Assembly: GCF_009659535.1 (NCBI RefSeq)
Contig: NZ_VJZZ01000003.1
Coordinates: forward strand, 186,001 to 250,000
Length of the DNA: 64,000 nucleotides
Source: Aggregicoccus sp. 17bor-14
GTDB lineage: Bacteria; Myxococcota; Myxococcia; Myxococcales; Myxococcaceae
Reading direction: 5' to 3'
Numbering within the stretch: the first letter of the stretch is position 1; the number at the start of each line of letters is the position of its first letter. Under the pieces are notes generated by a model, which saw only the letters and a list, made by a program, of their open reading frames with translations, was not told where the DNA came from and made no database searches. The translations under genes were made by a program, and so were the position numbers. Below are positions 63,380 to 64,000 of the stretch, piece by piece.

Positions 63380-64000
63380 CTACTCGCAGCGCAGCCGCGG
63401 GGCGCCTGCGGGCGCTGCGGGCGTCTGCACCAGGGCCTGGCTGCCGCGCACGGCCACCTCGTTGGCGACCACCGCGCCGAAGATGCGGCCGTTGCTCGCG
63501 AGGTCGAGGTTGGCGGTGGGCGCGTAGACCTGCAGCGCGATGTCGCCTGCGTGGGGCACGGTGACGTAGTCGCCATTGCGCTCGAGGTCTGCCGCGGACA
63601 CCAGCACCAGGCTGCTGCCCTCGGCGGGACGCGCCTGCAGCCGCGAGTCTCCGCTGACGGCGAAGCTGCCCTCCACGTAGAGCTCCACGTGCGCGCCCGG
63701 TGCGGCGCCGAGGGTGGAAGTGCCGTCCACCCACACGTAGGGCAGGAAGTAGCGCCCCGAGGGCAGCAGCAGCGTGCGCTTGCCGCGCACCACGAGGCCG
63801 CCGTCCCACCACAGCCACTTGCTGCTCTCGGGCAGGGTCTGCAGCTTCGCGTTGTCGTTGCTCTCGCGCACGCGCAGCATCGCCGCCTGCACGTCGTAGC
63901 CGCAGCCGCAGGGGCTGGGCGCCGGCGTCACCCGCTCGGAGCCCAGCGCCAGCTTCGCGGTGCGCGCCACGGCGAGCTGGTTGCCGTAGTAGGCGCGCCC
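63380..64000 (-). CDS. DUF7305-like surface/pilus-type protein (N-terminus beyond window)
   Basis: The frame is open at the right edge, so about 206 C-terminal residues are visible. They read as a beta-helix-like solenoid: KRTLLLPSGRYFLPYVWVDG, HVELYVEGSFAVSGD, LVLVSAADLERNG and ALQVYAPTANLDLASNGRIFGAVVANEV. The YAPxAxxxLxxNGxxxGAVVA pattern matches the DUF7305 domain that follows the PilX-type or filament-like part of many surface proteins. The protein ends in LRCE. The visible part has no catalytic residues. The N-terminal signal or prepilin portion would lie past position 64000. Confidence 0.65.
   Translation of the reverse strand, partial: GRAYYGNQLAVARTAKLALGSERVTPAPSPCGCGYDVQAAMLRVRESNDNAKLQTLPESSKWLWWDGGLVVRGKRTLLLPSGRYFLPYVWVDGTSTLGAAPGAHVELYVEGSFAVSGDSRLQARPAEGSSLVLVSAADLERNGDYVTVPHAGDIALQVYAPTANLDLASNGRIFGAVVANEVAVRGSQALVQTPAAPAGAPRLRCE

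Noticed and set aside
56511-63527. A plus-strand open frame of over 2300 codons
   Set aside because: Exact antisense of the RHS gene; its apparent repeats only mirror the YD repeats.

Overview
The window is about 70% GC, with coding on both strands at high density. Its content points to a myxobacterium, most likely Myxococcaceae. The indicators are Hanks-type Ser/Thr kinases with membrane anchors, very many lipoproteins, several large secreted peptidases, RHS/YD-repeat proteins, PilZ and PilT-like motility proteins, and Lys/Ala-rich proteins. That assignment is inference from gene content; there is no rRNA or tRNA gene here to anchor it.

Layout. 0-7.3 kb: the end of a MocR-type aminotransferase, then a minus-strand block holding a zinc-finger/kinase/beta-propeller protein, a collagen-like NHL-propeller lipoprotein, a sigma-70-like factor and a YD-repeat lipoprotein. 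7.5-19.2 kb: rhodanese, secreted S9 peptidase, UPF0489 protein, an EreA/ChaN-like lipoprotein converging on a BamA-type protein, a C11 peptidase with a small lipoprotein, a BtuF-like binding protein and a Cys-rich mini-lipoprotein. 19.5-25.5 kb: a four-gene cassette joined by 1-4 bp overlaps (PEGA-tailed kinase, TPR-TonB receptor, lipoprotein, single-domain response regulator). 25.6-36.8 kb: LysR regulator, thioredoxin, M1 peptidase, DUF4139 lipoprotein, beta-lactamase-fold/TPR protein, MsrPQ, CrtW-like oxygenase, DPP III-like peptidase. 36.9-40.3 kb: MarR-HlyD-DHA2 efflux operon closed by a strong terminator. 40.4-45.0 kb: histone H1-like protein, serine/threonine dehydratase, DUF3667 protein, a 0.67-kb non-coding stretch rich in inverted repeats, and a small lipoprotein.

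45.4-51.2 kb: DAHP synthase, a terminator-like hairpin, a short ORF with two Trp codons, then trpD-C-F-B-A, each joined to the next by 1-4 bp overlaps. trpE and trpG are absent. The short ORF is a copy of the 5' end of the upstream DAHP synthase gene and looks like a trp leader peptide; this is the most interesting signal in the window. 51.2-54.3 kb: a two-domain repeat protein, a PilT-like ATPase with a duplicated N-terminal domain, a DUF6321-like basic protein and a PilZ protein. 54.4-64 kb: a secreted M13 peptidase, a 2161-residue RHS protein with a degenerate transglutaminase-like domain and a permuted papain-like C-terminus, and the end of a DUF7305-like protein.

Many of the products (S9, C11, M1, DPP III-like, M13) are exported or lipid-anchored hydrolases, consistent with a predatory or polymer-degrading life. 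The high-GC codon bias produces very long antisense ORFs throughout; I treat these as shadows.
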